Shown piece after piece: positions 47,800-59,881 of a DNA stretch of 64,000 bases. The DNA comes from Cinnamomum chago (lineage: Eukaryota > Streptophyta > Magnoliopsida > Laurales > Lauraceae): the NCBI GenBank assembly GCA_038049695.1, contig CP142451.1, positions 66,531,501 to 66,595,500 on the forward strand, given 5' to 3'. A program made the position numbers and the translations under genes. How positions within the stretch are numbered: the first letter of the stretch is position 1; each line of letters opens with the position of its first letter. The notes beneath the pieces were generated by a model. It saw only the letters and a program-made list of their open reading frames with translations, was not told the origin of the DNA and made no database searches.

Positions 47800-50106
47800 A
47801 TCAACATTTCAACCATTCATTGGTTCTAAATATATAATATATCATCCAATGCACAACATGCAACTCATTCATACTAATTTGGTATTTGGCATTCAGATTT
47901 GAGGGCAACTAATCACATCACACAAGACTTGGCCAACTTATTAATCCACACCGACAACAGTGGCAATGATGTGGTGAAGGTTGTAAATGGAGCATGTTTG
48001 CCTATTCATCACATTGGCCATTCCGTTTTCCACACTCCATCTACCCCTCTTCATCTTCATGATATTTTACAGGTTCCTTCCATTAAATTTTTTTTTTCTT
48101 TCTATTATTCGTTTAACTAGATATTACAATTTGGTCTTCTTTGAATTCTACCCTATCCATTTTTCATTTAAGGACCAGGTTTCATGGAAGATCCTCCAAG
48201 GACCAGCTAGTCATGAGCTTTATCATCTTGCTTCTCTACCAAAAGAAGAAAGCAATAAAATGGCACTCATAGGAGAAAAATCTTCTGCAATGGCACAATT
48301 GCATGGGTCATCCTTCTTTTTCCACCGTACGTTTATAATACTCAATAAATTTGCACTTCATGTGCTGTTGAATAAAACCCACGGTTTATTCGTTGTATGT
48401 CAACTTGGAAAATCACTTCAACTTCCTTTTTCCATATCGCAACAGTCTACTATAGCCCCTCTAGAAATTCTTTATTCAGATATGTGGGGACCGTCGTCAG
48501 TTTTCTCGAATGATGGCCACAAATAATATGTTCATTTTCTTGATGATTTCACCAAGTTTACTTGGTTTTTTTTTCTCTCTTTGATAAATCTGATGTTTTA
48601 GTTGTATTTCAAAATTTTAAATTATTGGTTGAGAATTAGTTTATTGGATGTAAAAAAAAAAAAAAAAAAAACTACAAACAGATTGGGGTGGAGTATATCG
48701 TTCTTTTTCCCAGTTTTTACCCACATGTTGTATTGCTCATCGTGTTTCGAGGAAAATGGGTCACTAGAAAGGAAGCACCGTCATATGTTGAAACTAGACT
48801 TTCATTAGTGGCTCATACTATGTAAGGTCTCCAACCTAAAGTGTGCGTTTAGCCTAATTAATTGTTATCTTAGATAGTTAAGTGGGTTTAGTATTTGAGC
48901 GAGTTTATTTTATCAATAGGAAGATGTCCATGTAGTTTCATACGATTCCAAGCATGTTTGAGTATAACGGGGGTAGTTTGCTAGCAACCAAGCATCCTAT
49001 TATAGTAAATACAATAATAGGACCCACTGAAAATGCGCCCACGAGTTTTACACTGGTCTATAAGCACCTTCACTGGAGAGAAGCCATGGCTTCGGAATGT
49101 AATGCTTTGATTCACAATGGTACTTGGGTCCTCACTACCCTTCCTCCAAATGGTAACCTTGTTTGGCTGTAACTAGATTTTTAAAATCAAGAAAAGGGTG
49201 GATGGGACAATTTAACCCTACAAGTTGTGATTGGTGGCAAAAGGCTACAATCAAGAATAATGTATTGATTACACAAATACTGTTAGCCCAGTGGTGAAAC
49301 CCATAACAATGCGCACAGTCCTATCTGTTGCAGTGTCTAAAACGTGGTCTATTTGGTAGTTAGACATACATAATGCATTTTTGCAAGGCCACCTCATAGA
49401 ATAAGTATATATGGCATAACCCCCATGTTTTGTTAATGATTGTTATCCGAAGCATGTGTGCCTTCTAAAAAGGTGGATCTATAGTCTTAAGCAGGCTCCA
49501 TGGGCTTGGTTTCATCACCTAAGTAGCATCATTTTGGAATTGGGTTTCATTGAGTGGTCATCTAATTGTTGGTCTATGTTGATGACATCATAATTACAGG
49601 TAAAACACCAATTCCACTTACTGCACTTCTTACAAGGTCAAGTCAAGAATTTCCTATTAAGGATTTGTGTCCATTGTATTATTTGTTAGGGGTGGAAGTG
49701 CGTTCTTTTGTTGGAGGCCTACATCTTAGTCAACAAAAATACAATTTAGACTTGCTCAAGCATACTAAGATGGAAGGTTCCAAGCCTTTGGCCACACCTA
49801 TTGCAAGCAACAACAAATTCTCCATCCAAGATGGGATCTTGATGGATGATCCTATTATATATCGCCAGACAGTTGGTGCACTTCAATATATGTCACTATT
49901 ACTCGGCCCGACGTCTTCTTTGCAGTTAATAATGCCTCTCAACTTATGTAACAACCTTAATCAAGAGAATTCTTAGATATATCAAAAATACCTTACAACA
50001 TTGTATTGCAATGACAAGATCTTCTTCATATCAATTAGTAGCATTTTCAGATGCTGATTGGATTGGGTGCCCTAATGACAAAAAATCACAAGGAGGATAT
50101 CTTATA

Positions 50107-50238
50107 TTCTTTGGGAGAGATCTGATATCATGGCAATCAAGAAAGCAACAAACAATTGCGAGGTCCAGCACTTTCTTTGGGAGAGATCTGATATCATGGC
50201 AATCAAGAAAGCAACAAACAGTTGCGAGGTCCAGTACT
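50107..50238 (+). repeat. 66-bp tandem duplication inside RNase H
   Basis: Two copies of a 22-codon segment (FFGRDLISWQSRKQQT and so on) lie at 50107-50172 and 50173-50238, with one or two substitutions. The duplication keeps frame and repeats part of the RNase H core. Confidence 0.9.
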
Positions 50239-50359
50239 GAAAGTGAATATTGGGCTTTGGCAAATGCGGCCACTGAATTAACATGCTTATAGTATTTATT
50301 TGGTGAGCTTAGTCTTTATTTATCTTTCCCACCTATACTATGGTGTGATAATGTGGGGG

Positions 50360-50690
50360 CACTACTAGAAAAAAGGGTTTTTATATCGGCTAAAAACCGA
50401 TATAAAAGACCTATTATATCGGTTTTTCAGTAAACTTCAAACCGATATAAGTACCCCCGATATAATAGATAACTATGACCGATATAATATGTGTATTATT
50501 TCATATCGGTTTTTGGACAACTGATGTCTTTTAAACCTGAAATTATAACACATATTACTGTAAAACCGATATAAAAAAAGTGAAACCGATATAAAAAAAT
50601 ATTTATAATATCGGTTTTTTTGGATTTTATTATATCGTTTGTTCTGTAACCGATTTAATATTATATATGTATTTTTTTTTTATAAATAGT
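50360..50690. repeat. Left subterminal repeats of the CACTA element
   Basis: About ten copies of CCGATATAA/TTATATCGG lie within 300 bp of the end, in both orientations. Confidence 0.85.
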
Positions 50691-50906
50691 CATTCTAGAA
50701 AGGGTCAGGTGACCTTACGGTCACCTGGCGGCTAGCCGCCCTTTGCAAGGGGGCTAGCCGCCAGACCCACGGTCAGCTTTCCAGTAAGCATTTTTTTCTC
50801 AGAATGATTTTCTGTGCTTCCTGCGGCTAACCGCCAGTGCACCTGTGGCTAGCCCCCAACTTTTCCTGCGGCTAGCCGTGAGCCATCCTGATTTGAATGG
50901 CAGAAT

Positions 50907-51823
50907 TTGTCTCCAGTAGAAAATTCATAACTTCCTCTTCTGAACTCAAAACAACATGATTCTTGATCCAAATGAAAGATTTATAAGAGGGCTACAACTT
51001 TCATGTTTTGAGATTTAACCCAGATTGAATGGAAAGTAGTGTAAAATCACCTTGAAACTGACTAGTCACAGAAAAACAGCAACCTGAGTGAAGCAGAGTT
51101 GTCTCCAGTAGAAAATTCATAACTTCCTCTTCTGAACTAGAAACAACATGATTCTTGATCCAAATGAAATATTTATCAGAGGGATACAACTTTCATGTTT
51201 TGAGATTTAACCCAAATTGAATGGAAAGTAGTGTAAAATCACCTTGAAGCTGACTGGTCACAGAAAAACAGCAACCTGAGTGAAGCAGAGTTGTCTTCAG
51301 TAGAAAATTCATAACTTCCTCTTCTGAACTCCAAACAACATGATTCTTGACCAAAATGAAAGATTTATCAGAGGGCTACAACTTTCATGTTTTGAGATTT
51401 AACCCAGATTGAATGGAAAGTAGTTTAAAATCACCTTGAAGCTGAATGGTCACAGAAAAACAGCAACCTGAGTGAAGAAGAGTTGTCTCCAGTATAAAAT
51501 TCATAACTTCCTCTTCTGAACTCTAAACAACATGATTCTTGATCCAAATGAAAGATTTATCAGAGAGCTATAACTTTCATGTTTTGAGATTTAACCCAGA
51601 TTGAATGAAAAGTAGTGTAAACTCACCTTGAAGCTGACTGGTCATAGAAAAACAGCAACCTGAGTGAAGCAGAGTTGTCTCCAGTAGAAAATTCATAACT
51701 TCCTCTTCTGAACTTCAAACAACATGATTCTTGATCCAAATGAAAGATTTATCAGAGGGCTACAACTTTCATGTTTTGAGATTTAACCCAGATTGAATGG
51801 AAAGTAGTGTAAAATCACCTTCA
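50907..51823. repeat. 192-bp tandem array inside the CACTA element
   Basis: TTGTCTCCAGTAGAAAATTC-like unit starts occur at 50907, 51099, 51291, 51483 and 51675, exactly 192 bp apart. There are about 4.8 copies with few differences. No conserved frame was found. Confidence 0.92.
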
Positions 51824-52479
51824 ACTTCTGGAGGCTAGCCTCCAACTTCTGGAGGCTAGCCGTCAACTTGGAGGCGGCTAGCCGAAACAGCAGGGAAAAA
51901 ACAACATTGTGAAGAAACGCAGCAGGGAAAAAAAACAGCAGAAACACAACAGGGAAAGAAAAACAACAGGGAAAAAAAATACAGAACATCAGCAAGAAAA
52001 ACAGCAGCAGAGATCGTGAGAAAACAGAACAAAAAAAAATAGAGAGAGAGAGAGAACAGAAAACAGTAGTAGCAGAAGAAAAGGGAAAGAAAGAAACGAA
52101 ACAAAAAGAAAGGAAAGAACGTGATGTACCTGGCACCTGCACAGCGCCGGAAGAGCAGCTTCTTCCTCTTCGTCGTCGTCGTTTTCTTCTTCTCCGGAGA
52201 ACGAGAGTGAGCGAGAGAGACAGGGAGAGCAGAGAGAGAGTAGAGAAAGCGAGAGTGAGAGAAGAGCGGAGAGAGCGAGAGTGAGAGGAAATGGGTTTTT
52301 GGAGGGAGAGAAGCGCTGGGAAGAGAGGCGAGAGTGAGGAGAGAAGAGAGCGAGAGTGAGAGGAAAGAAGGAATGATGGAGAAAGAAAGAGAAGGGAGGG
52401 AAGGAAAAAAAAAAGGGAAAGAAAAGAAAAGAGGGAAAGAAGGAGTGAGCCCGCGCGGGGGATTAAGGGATTTGAGGTA

Positions 52480-52992
52480 TATAATATCGGTTTCATAATA
52501 ACCGATATAAAATATTATATATAACTGGCGGTTAGCCGCAGGTGCACTGGCGGTTAGCCGCATGTGCACTTGCGGTTAGCCGCATGTGCACAGGCGGTTA
52601 GCCGCAGGACGTCCTGAAAAGGGAGGGAAGAAGGAAAAATAAAAAGGAGGGAAAGAACCGATATAAAATATGTATATATAATATCGGTTCCATAATAACC
52701 GATATAAAATATGTTATATGTATACAACCGATATAAAATATTTGTCTATAATATCGGTTTTATAATAACCGATATAAAATATTGAAATTAATATCACATA
52801 TTTTCCTAACCGATATTATATATAGAGATTATTATGTCGGTTCCAGTGTAACCGATATAAAAAAAATTGACCGATATAAAAAAATATTAACCGATATAAA
52901 ATACCTTGACTGAAGATATTATATCGGTTATATGAAAAACCGATATAGGGCAGTTTTTGCAACCGATATAAAAGCCCTTTTTTCTAGTAGTG
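52480..52992. repeat. Right subterminal repeats of the CACTA element
   Basis: More than ten CCGATATAAA/TATCGG copies lie here, preceded by four GCGGTTAGCCGC words at 52527-52605. Confidence 0.85.
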
Positions 52993-53075
52993 GGGCTACT
53001 TATCTCAATGCCAATCCTAATTTTCATGGGCGTACAAAGCATGTTGAAGTGCATTTCCATTTTGTTAGAGATAAA

Positions 53076-53599
53076 CAAAAGTCCAGGATTCGAACCCGGG
53101 GGGGTGGGGAATAGGGTGAGCTTTACTTAGTGACCAATTATGCCAAATTCTAAAGTTCTTTAGAATTAATTAGTCACAAGTTGATATAGAGCTAAAGCAA
53201 TAAGCTAACAGAAACAAGCATCACAAAGCATTCACCCTAACATAATGATTTATAGTGGTTCGGCCTCAATGCCTGCATCCACTACTGGCTTGTGATCTTA
53301 CACCCCACTGGATTTTCACTATCTATGCTTTTCAATAGACTAAGCAATAACATTTACAAAATGCTGTCAATGCTAAGCAATAACCTTACAATATACTTTT
53401 CAAGGCTAAGCAATAACCTCCTGGGTTTTAAGGTTCACTCCTAACATTTACACTTATGCTTTTCTAAGGCTAAGCAATAACCTATGCAACCCTAAGAATG
53501 GTTGCCTCTAAGAAGTCTATACAACAATTGAAGAGATACAATTTAAACTCAATTACAAAGCCTCTTAATTAGGCGGATATGAAAGTGTAAATCTAACTC

Positions 53600-53641
<42 letters not shown>

Positions 53642-54440
53642 AGATGAATGCTCAATGTGATTGTATGAAAAACTCAATAAAGTTTTAAAATGATAGCTCA
53701 ATAAATGTACGCTTAAAGCTTTTGAAAGTTTAAAGCACAAATGTTTTGATAGAAGTGAAAATGCTAATCACATGTTCTCTAAATAACCAACTTGTAAAGA
53801 TATGATTCAAGTAATGCAAGTTATATTGAGATTCCAATTCTAAAACATGTGATGCATGAGCATAGTTGTTTTCAAAACAAATTAGTTTGCCTATGTGTTT
53901 ATGGAATGAAAACAACTAGCTAGAGATTCAACCAAATATGAGATTCATGCTCTAAGAGAAATCAAGGTTTTAACAAAGTATGAACCGTTATGATATGAAA
54001 GTTAAAACAAACTTAGTTTGAATCTAAATGAGGAATCCAAAATAACAAAGCAATTTAAAGTGAAATACATGTAATTGATTCATCAAATCATAATTAGCAT
54101 GCTAAAATAGATTTATCAAATATTTAAACAAAGCATGAAAACATATTATAAGGAAAACTAAACTTACTTAGATGATTAACTCATGATACCAAACTTTAGC
54201 TTTCCTCTAACATTCCTTAGCTCATTCCCCTTTGTTTGGCTTCAAAACACTTAAACGAGTACCTCTTGGTTCCTCAAATTTGGCCTTGGAATGAACTGTT
54301 TATATAGAAAAAGTTGTCCAACAGTTATCTGGTCAACCTGACTTCAAGTTCGTTTAACCGAACTTCCAACGGTCATAAAATTTGAAATTTGCTGACCAAA
54401 CTTTCTCTTGTCCGTTAACCGAACCCACTTCGGTTCCTCA
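53076..54440 (-). repeat. Truncated LTR (element A family) upstream of the P450
   Basis: The plus-strand left end is CAAAAGTCC where the family has TGAAAGTCC (two transitions). It follows the family through the GGTTCGGCCTCAATGC segment (53258), minisatellite, (CA)20 and GTTAAC words (about 54345-54425). It then loses similarity, so about 400 bp of its 5' end is missing. Its own promoter would fire away from the P450. Confidence 0.7.
53600..53639. repeat. (CA)20 microsatellite
   Basis: A pure AC dinucleotide run inside the LTR fragment, at the position where related LTRs have only GTGTGTGTG. Confidence 0.95.
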
Positions 54441-54637
54441 ACTTAAAGTTTTGGTCCAGGCCCTTTATTCAGGTCCAGCTCCAAGTCTCTAATTTAAATC
54501 TGTGATGGTATGGGTTGTGGAACATGGACCCGATTCTGGTCCAGGTCCTATTTAGTAAGGACCAGACCTCCTTTCAGACCTAAAAAGACCCCCTCCCGTT
54601 GACCATAGCCCTCCGATGGGGCCCTTGCATACCCCAC

Positions 54638-54669
54638 CTATAAAATACTCTCTCTCTCTCTCTCTCTCT
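54638..54669 (+). promoter_or_regulatory. P450 core promoter: TATA box and CT tract
   Basis: CTATAAAATA at 54638-54647 is followed by a CT dinucleotide run (54649-54669), a frequent plant core-promoter arrangement, about 95 bp before the start codon. Between the LTR fragment (about 54440) and this box only ~200 bp of non-repeat promoter remain. Confidence 0.6.
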
Positions 54670-54737
54670 GGCATGCCACAATATAAAAAAGGCAAACTCA
54701 AGGAACAACTTCTACTATTACTAAGCGACTTGAGAGC

Positions 54738-55018
54738 ATGGAAGAGTCATACAAATGTTTCTATCCCTTGCTGCTAGCCTTCTTCTCCTTTTTGGTACTG
54801 AAGTTGACGATATTTCTATGGTGGAAGCCTAAGAAAATCGAAGAGCATTTCTCAAAGCAAGGAATAAGAGGTCCACCATATTTCTTCTTCATAGGAAATG
54901 TCAAGGAAATAGTGGGGTTGATGGTAAAGGCCTCCTCTCACCCTATGCCTTTATCTCACAACATCCTCCCTAGGGTCCTATCCTTCTACCACCATTGGAA
55001 GAAAATCTATGGTATCCC

Positions 55019-55103
<85 letters not shown>

Positions 55104-58100
55104 TTTTATTTTGGGCTCCTCCTTTGGGCGGGTTATTGATGGTGGGATTTTGGACTACTGGTGCTTTAGATTTTTTGAGTTTGATGGTGACCTTGTGTTT
55201 TCAATATTTAGGTAGAGTGTTGGGTCTTTTCTACTGTTTTTATTAGAACTTCTCTTTTCCTTTTGGGGGTTTCAGATGAGCTTGAATGTTAATGTTTGGA
55301 GTTGTTCGCGGGGGGTGGGGGGGGGGGGGGGGGGGGGGGCTGGGGTTCATGCTGTTTCGTTTGTTTTCTCATGATCATATGAACCTTTTCATGTCTTCTC
55401 TTCTCGTGTTTGGATGAGACTTGAGATCACATTGGTGTCTTTGTCATCTCTATTTTGCTTTTACATGGTTGATTTTGATGTCATGTGGTTTCTGATGGTA
55501 CCATCCCCATGACTTGTTTCCTCATATCTGCACTTCTTTTCATGTTTATTAGAATATTAAAACTCTTAATCTTGAAATTGGTTTGTGGCTTACCCTCTCT
55601 CTCGCGCGCGCACATCATTCTAGTTTTCCAAGCTATGTTGGAAAATAGCTTGATGTGAGTGGTCAAGTGGTTATGCATTCTTTTATTTTTCCCCTCAATT
55701 TACAATGGCATGTTTTCTACCTTAAGTTTTACCATTGTGTGATGACATGTTACACATTTCAATCCTTCCATTTTCCTTACCTTCTCTTACACGTATTAGT
55801 GTATGACCCACATCACATTTTCCTAGTTTCCCTTTCTTCTATTTCTATATTCATAAGATCTTATGCTTTCCATTGCTCCAGTTACTAGTACGTATTAGCT
55901 GCTGAATGTTGTCGCTTGGTGTCACTTTGGCAGGTCCAACCTTTCTTGTGTGGTTCGGACCAACTCCTCGACTCACAGTAGCAGACCCTGATCTTATCAG
56001 AGAAATCTTCGTCTCAAAAGCAGAATTCTATGAGAAAAATGAATCTCACCCGCTTGTTCGCCAGCTCGAAGGTGATGGGCTTCTAAGTCTCAAAGGAGAG
56101 AAATGGGCTCACCATAGGAAGATCATCAGCCCAACCTTCCACATGGAAAATCTTATGGTAAGAATTCCAGCAAATCCAATTAGACTGTAACACCCAAAAG
56201 AATTTTTTTTTTTCCATTTTGCAACTCCAATATCTACTTCAATTCATTCATGGGTGCATTTGGATGGTACCTAAACTTTAAGCAGTTTGAGTATTTTAGC
56301 AGTTTTGGTGCTCATACTGGGGCTAGCTGTAACACTATTTGTCTGCCTTTCCCTCCTACCTAATGTGTTTTGTGAATTGTGCAAACACAAGCCTTCAATC
56401 GAATTGTGATTTGGAGCATATCCCAAATGCAGCCCCATGCCGTCCGTGGCGGTGTCCTATCCATGTGGCAACAATTCAACAATCCGAACTCTTCATCTTC
56501 AAGTGTATTATTCAGGAAATCACAACACTGTAAATGAAGGGCTTTAAAATAAAATAAAAAATGAGACAAAAAGAGAAAAATGAGTGTTGTGGAGACTTTT
56601 GGTCTTTCTTCTCTGTGGGCTATATGGCCCATCCAAGGGAGGGACTGTCGAATGACCAGTTGGAACGAGAATGACATAATCCCTTTGGAAATTAACAAAG
56701 ACAATGTCACTGAAAGCTTGAAGAGGAAAAGGTGACAAACACTGCAATGCTGCCCTATATGAGAAAGATAAGGTGTTTTCTTTTTTCACTAAGGTTAGAT
56801 AATTGTCTATAATTTCTTTTCTTTTTTTTTTTGAAAAAATAGATAATAAATTTTCTATAATACCCCCTTTTCTTATAAAATAAAATATATCTAGCTAACT
56901 CAATTTCGTATTCCATTGTGTACTTAGTTATTGATACCATTGATCGGAAAGAGCGTGCTCGACATGGTGGAGAAGTGGTCAGTTATGACCGACACCGATG
57001 AGGTAGAGATCGAAGTATCAGATTGGTACCAAAGCTTGACGGAAGATGTCATCACTCTAACGGCATTTGGAAGTAGCTACGACAACGGGAAATCGGTTTT
57101 TCAATTGCAAGCTCAACAGATGGTTTTTGCAGCTGATGCATTTCGGAACGTTTTCATCCCTGGTTATGGGTATTTACCCTTTATATAAAACCTTAATGTT
57201 TTTTATGGGCATAAATCTCATATTTTTCTAACATGATCGTAGTTCCTTGAATATCTTCTTCTTTCTCCCAATGCTTTTGTGATCCAAACAACTGATCTAA
57301 AGCCTGCACTAAAGTAGAAAGAAAAAGGAAAACAATCCCTATGGCCGCTCATTTACCTATTTCCTACTGGATTCCTTGGATTTTTTTTTTTTTAAATTGG
57401 GCTTCTGTCAATAGGGCTTAGGGTGAGGGTTAGATATCCAAGAGGGACTGTCAAAATATTCCCCCATTGCTTGGATATTATTGTGCAGCCTTTGCTCTTT
57501 CAAATCAAATCCTAAAAACCAACTAATCTGCTGAAGATTATCCTTAACTAATCTCTTTTCAACCACTTTATTAAAACACCTTTCCTATGAATTCAGAAGG
57601 AATTTGGTAAAAGTTCCCTAGTAACTTTGAGGGGCTTTCTTTAAAAAATTTCCTGACATTTTGATTTTAATTTTTTTTAGAGAACTCATGTGTCCTTAAA
57701 TCCACTTTGAACAAAAAATAATTTCCCATTTAGTGAAAAAATTGGATCAATGTGCAAAAGCAGGGTCAAAATCTCAACACCGTGCGCTTATATTAATAAA
57801 TAAATGTAATGATTTTTTCACGTTATGTTTATTCTTTCAGATTCCTCCCCACAAAAAAGAATACATGTTCATGGAGATTGGAAAAGGAGATTAGGAAGTC
57901 ATTAAGGAAGTTGATCAGATGCCGGAAAGAAAAAGAAAAGTCCAGTGAGGGAAAAGCTGACACTGGCCCAAAGGACTTGCTTGGGCTTATGATCGATGCA
58001 GGTACTGGAAAATCACCCCAAAAAAAACCCAAATCGCTCTCTTTGCCATCTGCAATCACTGTTCAAGACATCATCGAAGAGTGCAAGACATTCTTCTTTG

Positions 58101-59456
58101 CCGGAAAGCAGACTACATCCAACTTGCTTACATGGACAACCGTGCTATTGGCACTGCACCCTGAGTGGCAGGAGATGGCACGTGAGGAAATCATACATGT
58201 GTGTGGATTCCACAATATACCCACCAAAGATGACATTGTCAAGCTGAAGAAGGTATATGAGCCGATGAACTATTAAAAGCCATTCCATAAACTCTGACGA
58301 CCTGGTGATTGATTGGTTTGGTGGACAAATATCATTTTGATCCAAGTGTCATTTACCATTTGATTAAAACACAGTGCAATGTAATAATTAGATGAGTCAT
58401 TTACATTACTTGCACTGTTTCAATCCAACGGAAAATATTACTCAGGTCAGATGGATGTTATGCCTATCACTACACAAGACAAGCATTTGTCCTTCTGGCC
58501 GGATAGACAAAAGCAACCTTATATTTTGACCACTAATTGGAAATGGAATGGGAACATAGTATTTGTCCTTCCCTTACCCAAATAAATTAAACTTGGCTTG
58601 GTTAGTCACTTATTTGGGCTTGACCATCCAAGTAGCTAGTCAGCCAGACTCGCCTGCCATCACTACTTAGCTGGGTGACCTTCCTAGTTGAGTCTAGTTT
58701 CTGAGTTTTTAAACCATGGTTAATTAAAAGTTTTAACAATTTTACCCCTGTAATTAATGATGGAAATCTTCGTCATTAACTCAAGGGTGCTTCTTGAATA
58801 ATTAATGCAAACTTTATCTAAGCTGCCTAGGAAGGTTATAGGGTGATTTTGTCAATTTATAATTACAACGGCAAGGGCAATTCTGTCATTATAAAATGTA
58901 GGCCCATCCAGATTAGTGGCAGCTTTGGTCATTAATAAAAAAATCTGATTGTATCAGTTTGTGGTTTCCCATTTTGCAGCTGGGAATGATACTTAACGAG
59001 TCGTTGAGACTGTACCCGCCAGCAATAGCAACAATCAGGAGGGCCAAGGCCGATGTGGATCTCGGCAGTTACAAGATCCCGCATGGGACCGAGCTCCTGA
59101 TACCAATCCTAGCCATCCATCACGACCGGGGTCTCTGGGGGCAAGATGCGACAGAATTCAACCCTGCCCGGTTCGCAGAAGGCGTGTCCAGGGCTGCCCG
59201 GCATCCAATGGCATTCATACCATTTGGGCTGGGCACGCGCACTTGTATTGGGCAGAACCTGGCCCTGATGCAGGCCAAGCTTGTGCTTGCCATAATTCTG
59301 CAACGCTTCTCATTCAGGCTGGCACCGAGCTACCGGCATGCGCCAACGGTGTTGATGCTCCTCTACCCGCAGTATGGAGCACCAGTCATCTTCCGACGTT
59401 TGCCGGGTTCGGGCTCAGGTTCCTGTTCGGGCCGTTCTGGAGACCATGGCCCATGA
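54738..59456 (+). CDS. CYP734A: Cytochrome P450 of the CYP734A type (brassinosteroid-inactivating), 5 exons
   Basis: Exons 54738-55011, 55934-56157, 56928-57169, 57841-58252 and 58980-59456 join in frame with GT-AG introns and give 542 residues; the family has about 520. Residues ~9-29 form an N-terminal membrane anchor, followed by a GPP hinge at 45-47. The I-helix is AGKQTT (334-339), ExxR is E391-R394, the PERF-like segment is FNPARF, and the heme loop FGLGTRTCIG has Cys473. Five exons, HMENLMLLIP and YPQYGAPVIFRR are typical of CYP734A. These enzymes hydroxylate brassinosteroids at C-26 on the ER and inactivate them (family knowledge). Oddities are a glycine at the exon 3/4 junction (residue 247) where relatives have arginine, a lysine/proline insert near 303-316 and a glycine/serine C-terminal tail. 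It appears functional. Confidence 0.9.
55022..55100 (+). repeat. (CT) microsatellite in P450 intron 1
   Basis: About 39 CT units start 10 bp after the intron donor. It is pyrimidine-rich on the sense strand. Confidence 0.95.
55310..55339 (+). repeat. G-run in P450 intron 1
   Basis: Six G, one T, then 23 consecutive G on the sense strand. This can form a G-quadruplex in the pre-mRNA and is prone to sequencing error. Confidence 0.9.
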
Positions 59457-59711
59457 GACCAGACCCATCTGATTAGCTACTGTTATTAATAGTGCTGCTG
59501 CTGTCTGATTCCTTTGAGTGAACAAAATACCCTCTATGTAGATTGACTAGAATGTCCTTATCTTGTCATCTCTCCCCATGTGATCGCTAAACACTCCCCG
59601 CCCCCCGCCCCCGCCCCCCCATGTGATTGCTAACCCGCTAACCCCCACCCCATAATTAGGAAATACCCAAAGAACCCATGGCATGGGGTCAAAATGACAT
59701 GAGCATCCCCA

Positions 59712-59752
<41 letters not shown>

Positions 59753-59845
59753 TATCTCTCTTTTATAGGTTTATGTATGCTATACGTTGACTATTTTGTA
59801 CACAATTTTGTAACCTACACATTTAATGAAAATATCATGTCATTT

Positions 59846-59881
<36 letters not shown>

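Larger units (their letters stand above)
50360..52992. mobile_element. Non-autonomous CACTA (CMC/EnSpm) DNA transposon
   Basis: It is 2633 bp with terminal inverted repeats CACTACTAGAAAAAAGGG and CCCTTTTTTCTAGTAGTG. The 3-bp target duplication is GGG (50357-50359, 52993-52995). Both subterminal regions hold many copies of AACCGATATAAAA in both orientations, as expected for CACTA transposase-binding sites. The interior has GCTAGC-core palindromes, a 192-bp tandem array and a purine-rich segment (51900-52460). No transposase frame was found. Excision would restore the RNase H reading frame of element H. Confidence 0.93.
43985..53075 (+). mobile_element. Element H: old Ty1/copia relic carrying three insertions
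   Basis: Broken gag and pol are collinear on the plus strand from 44000 to about 53075. They are separated by solo LTR I (44300-45225), solo LTR J (45870-47799) and a CACTA element (50360-52992). The right end is cut by the LTR fragment at 53076, in the last part of RNase H. No LTRs of its own were found. It is the oldest layer of this block, since every other element lies inside it or cuts it. Confidence 0.75.
47881..53075 (+). pseudogene. Pol of element H (protease to RNase H), broken and carrying a CACTA insertion
   Basis: The protease region at 47881 reads SDLRATNHIT where DSGATNH is usual. Pre-integrase and the integrase start follow at 48180-48526 (APLEILYSDMWGP). RT fragments lie at 48954-49170 and 49566-49976 with intact YVDD. 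RNase H follows at 50011-50282 (DADWIGCPND) with a 66-bp tandem duplication. The CACTA element lies between DNVG and the ATYLNANP part at 52996. The final [12 protein letters not shown] is cut off at 53075. There are many stops and shifts; the most degraded is 48540-49560. Confidence 0.8.

Noticed and set aside
51783..52569. Two long overlapping minus-strand frames rich in serine, leucine and phenylalanine
   Set aside because: They arise from the purine-rich block inside the CACTA element; low complexity, two frames open at once and no domain.
54995..55246. Frames of serine-leucine repeats over the CT run
   Set aside because: Produced by the CT microsatellite in P450 intron 1.
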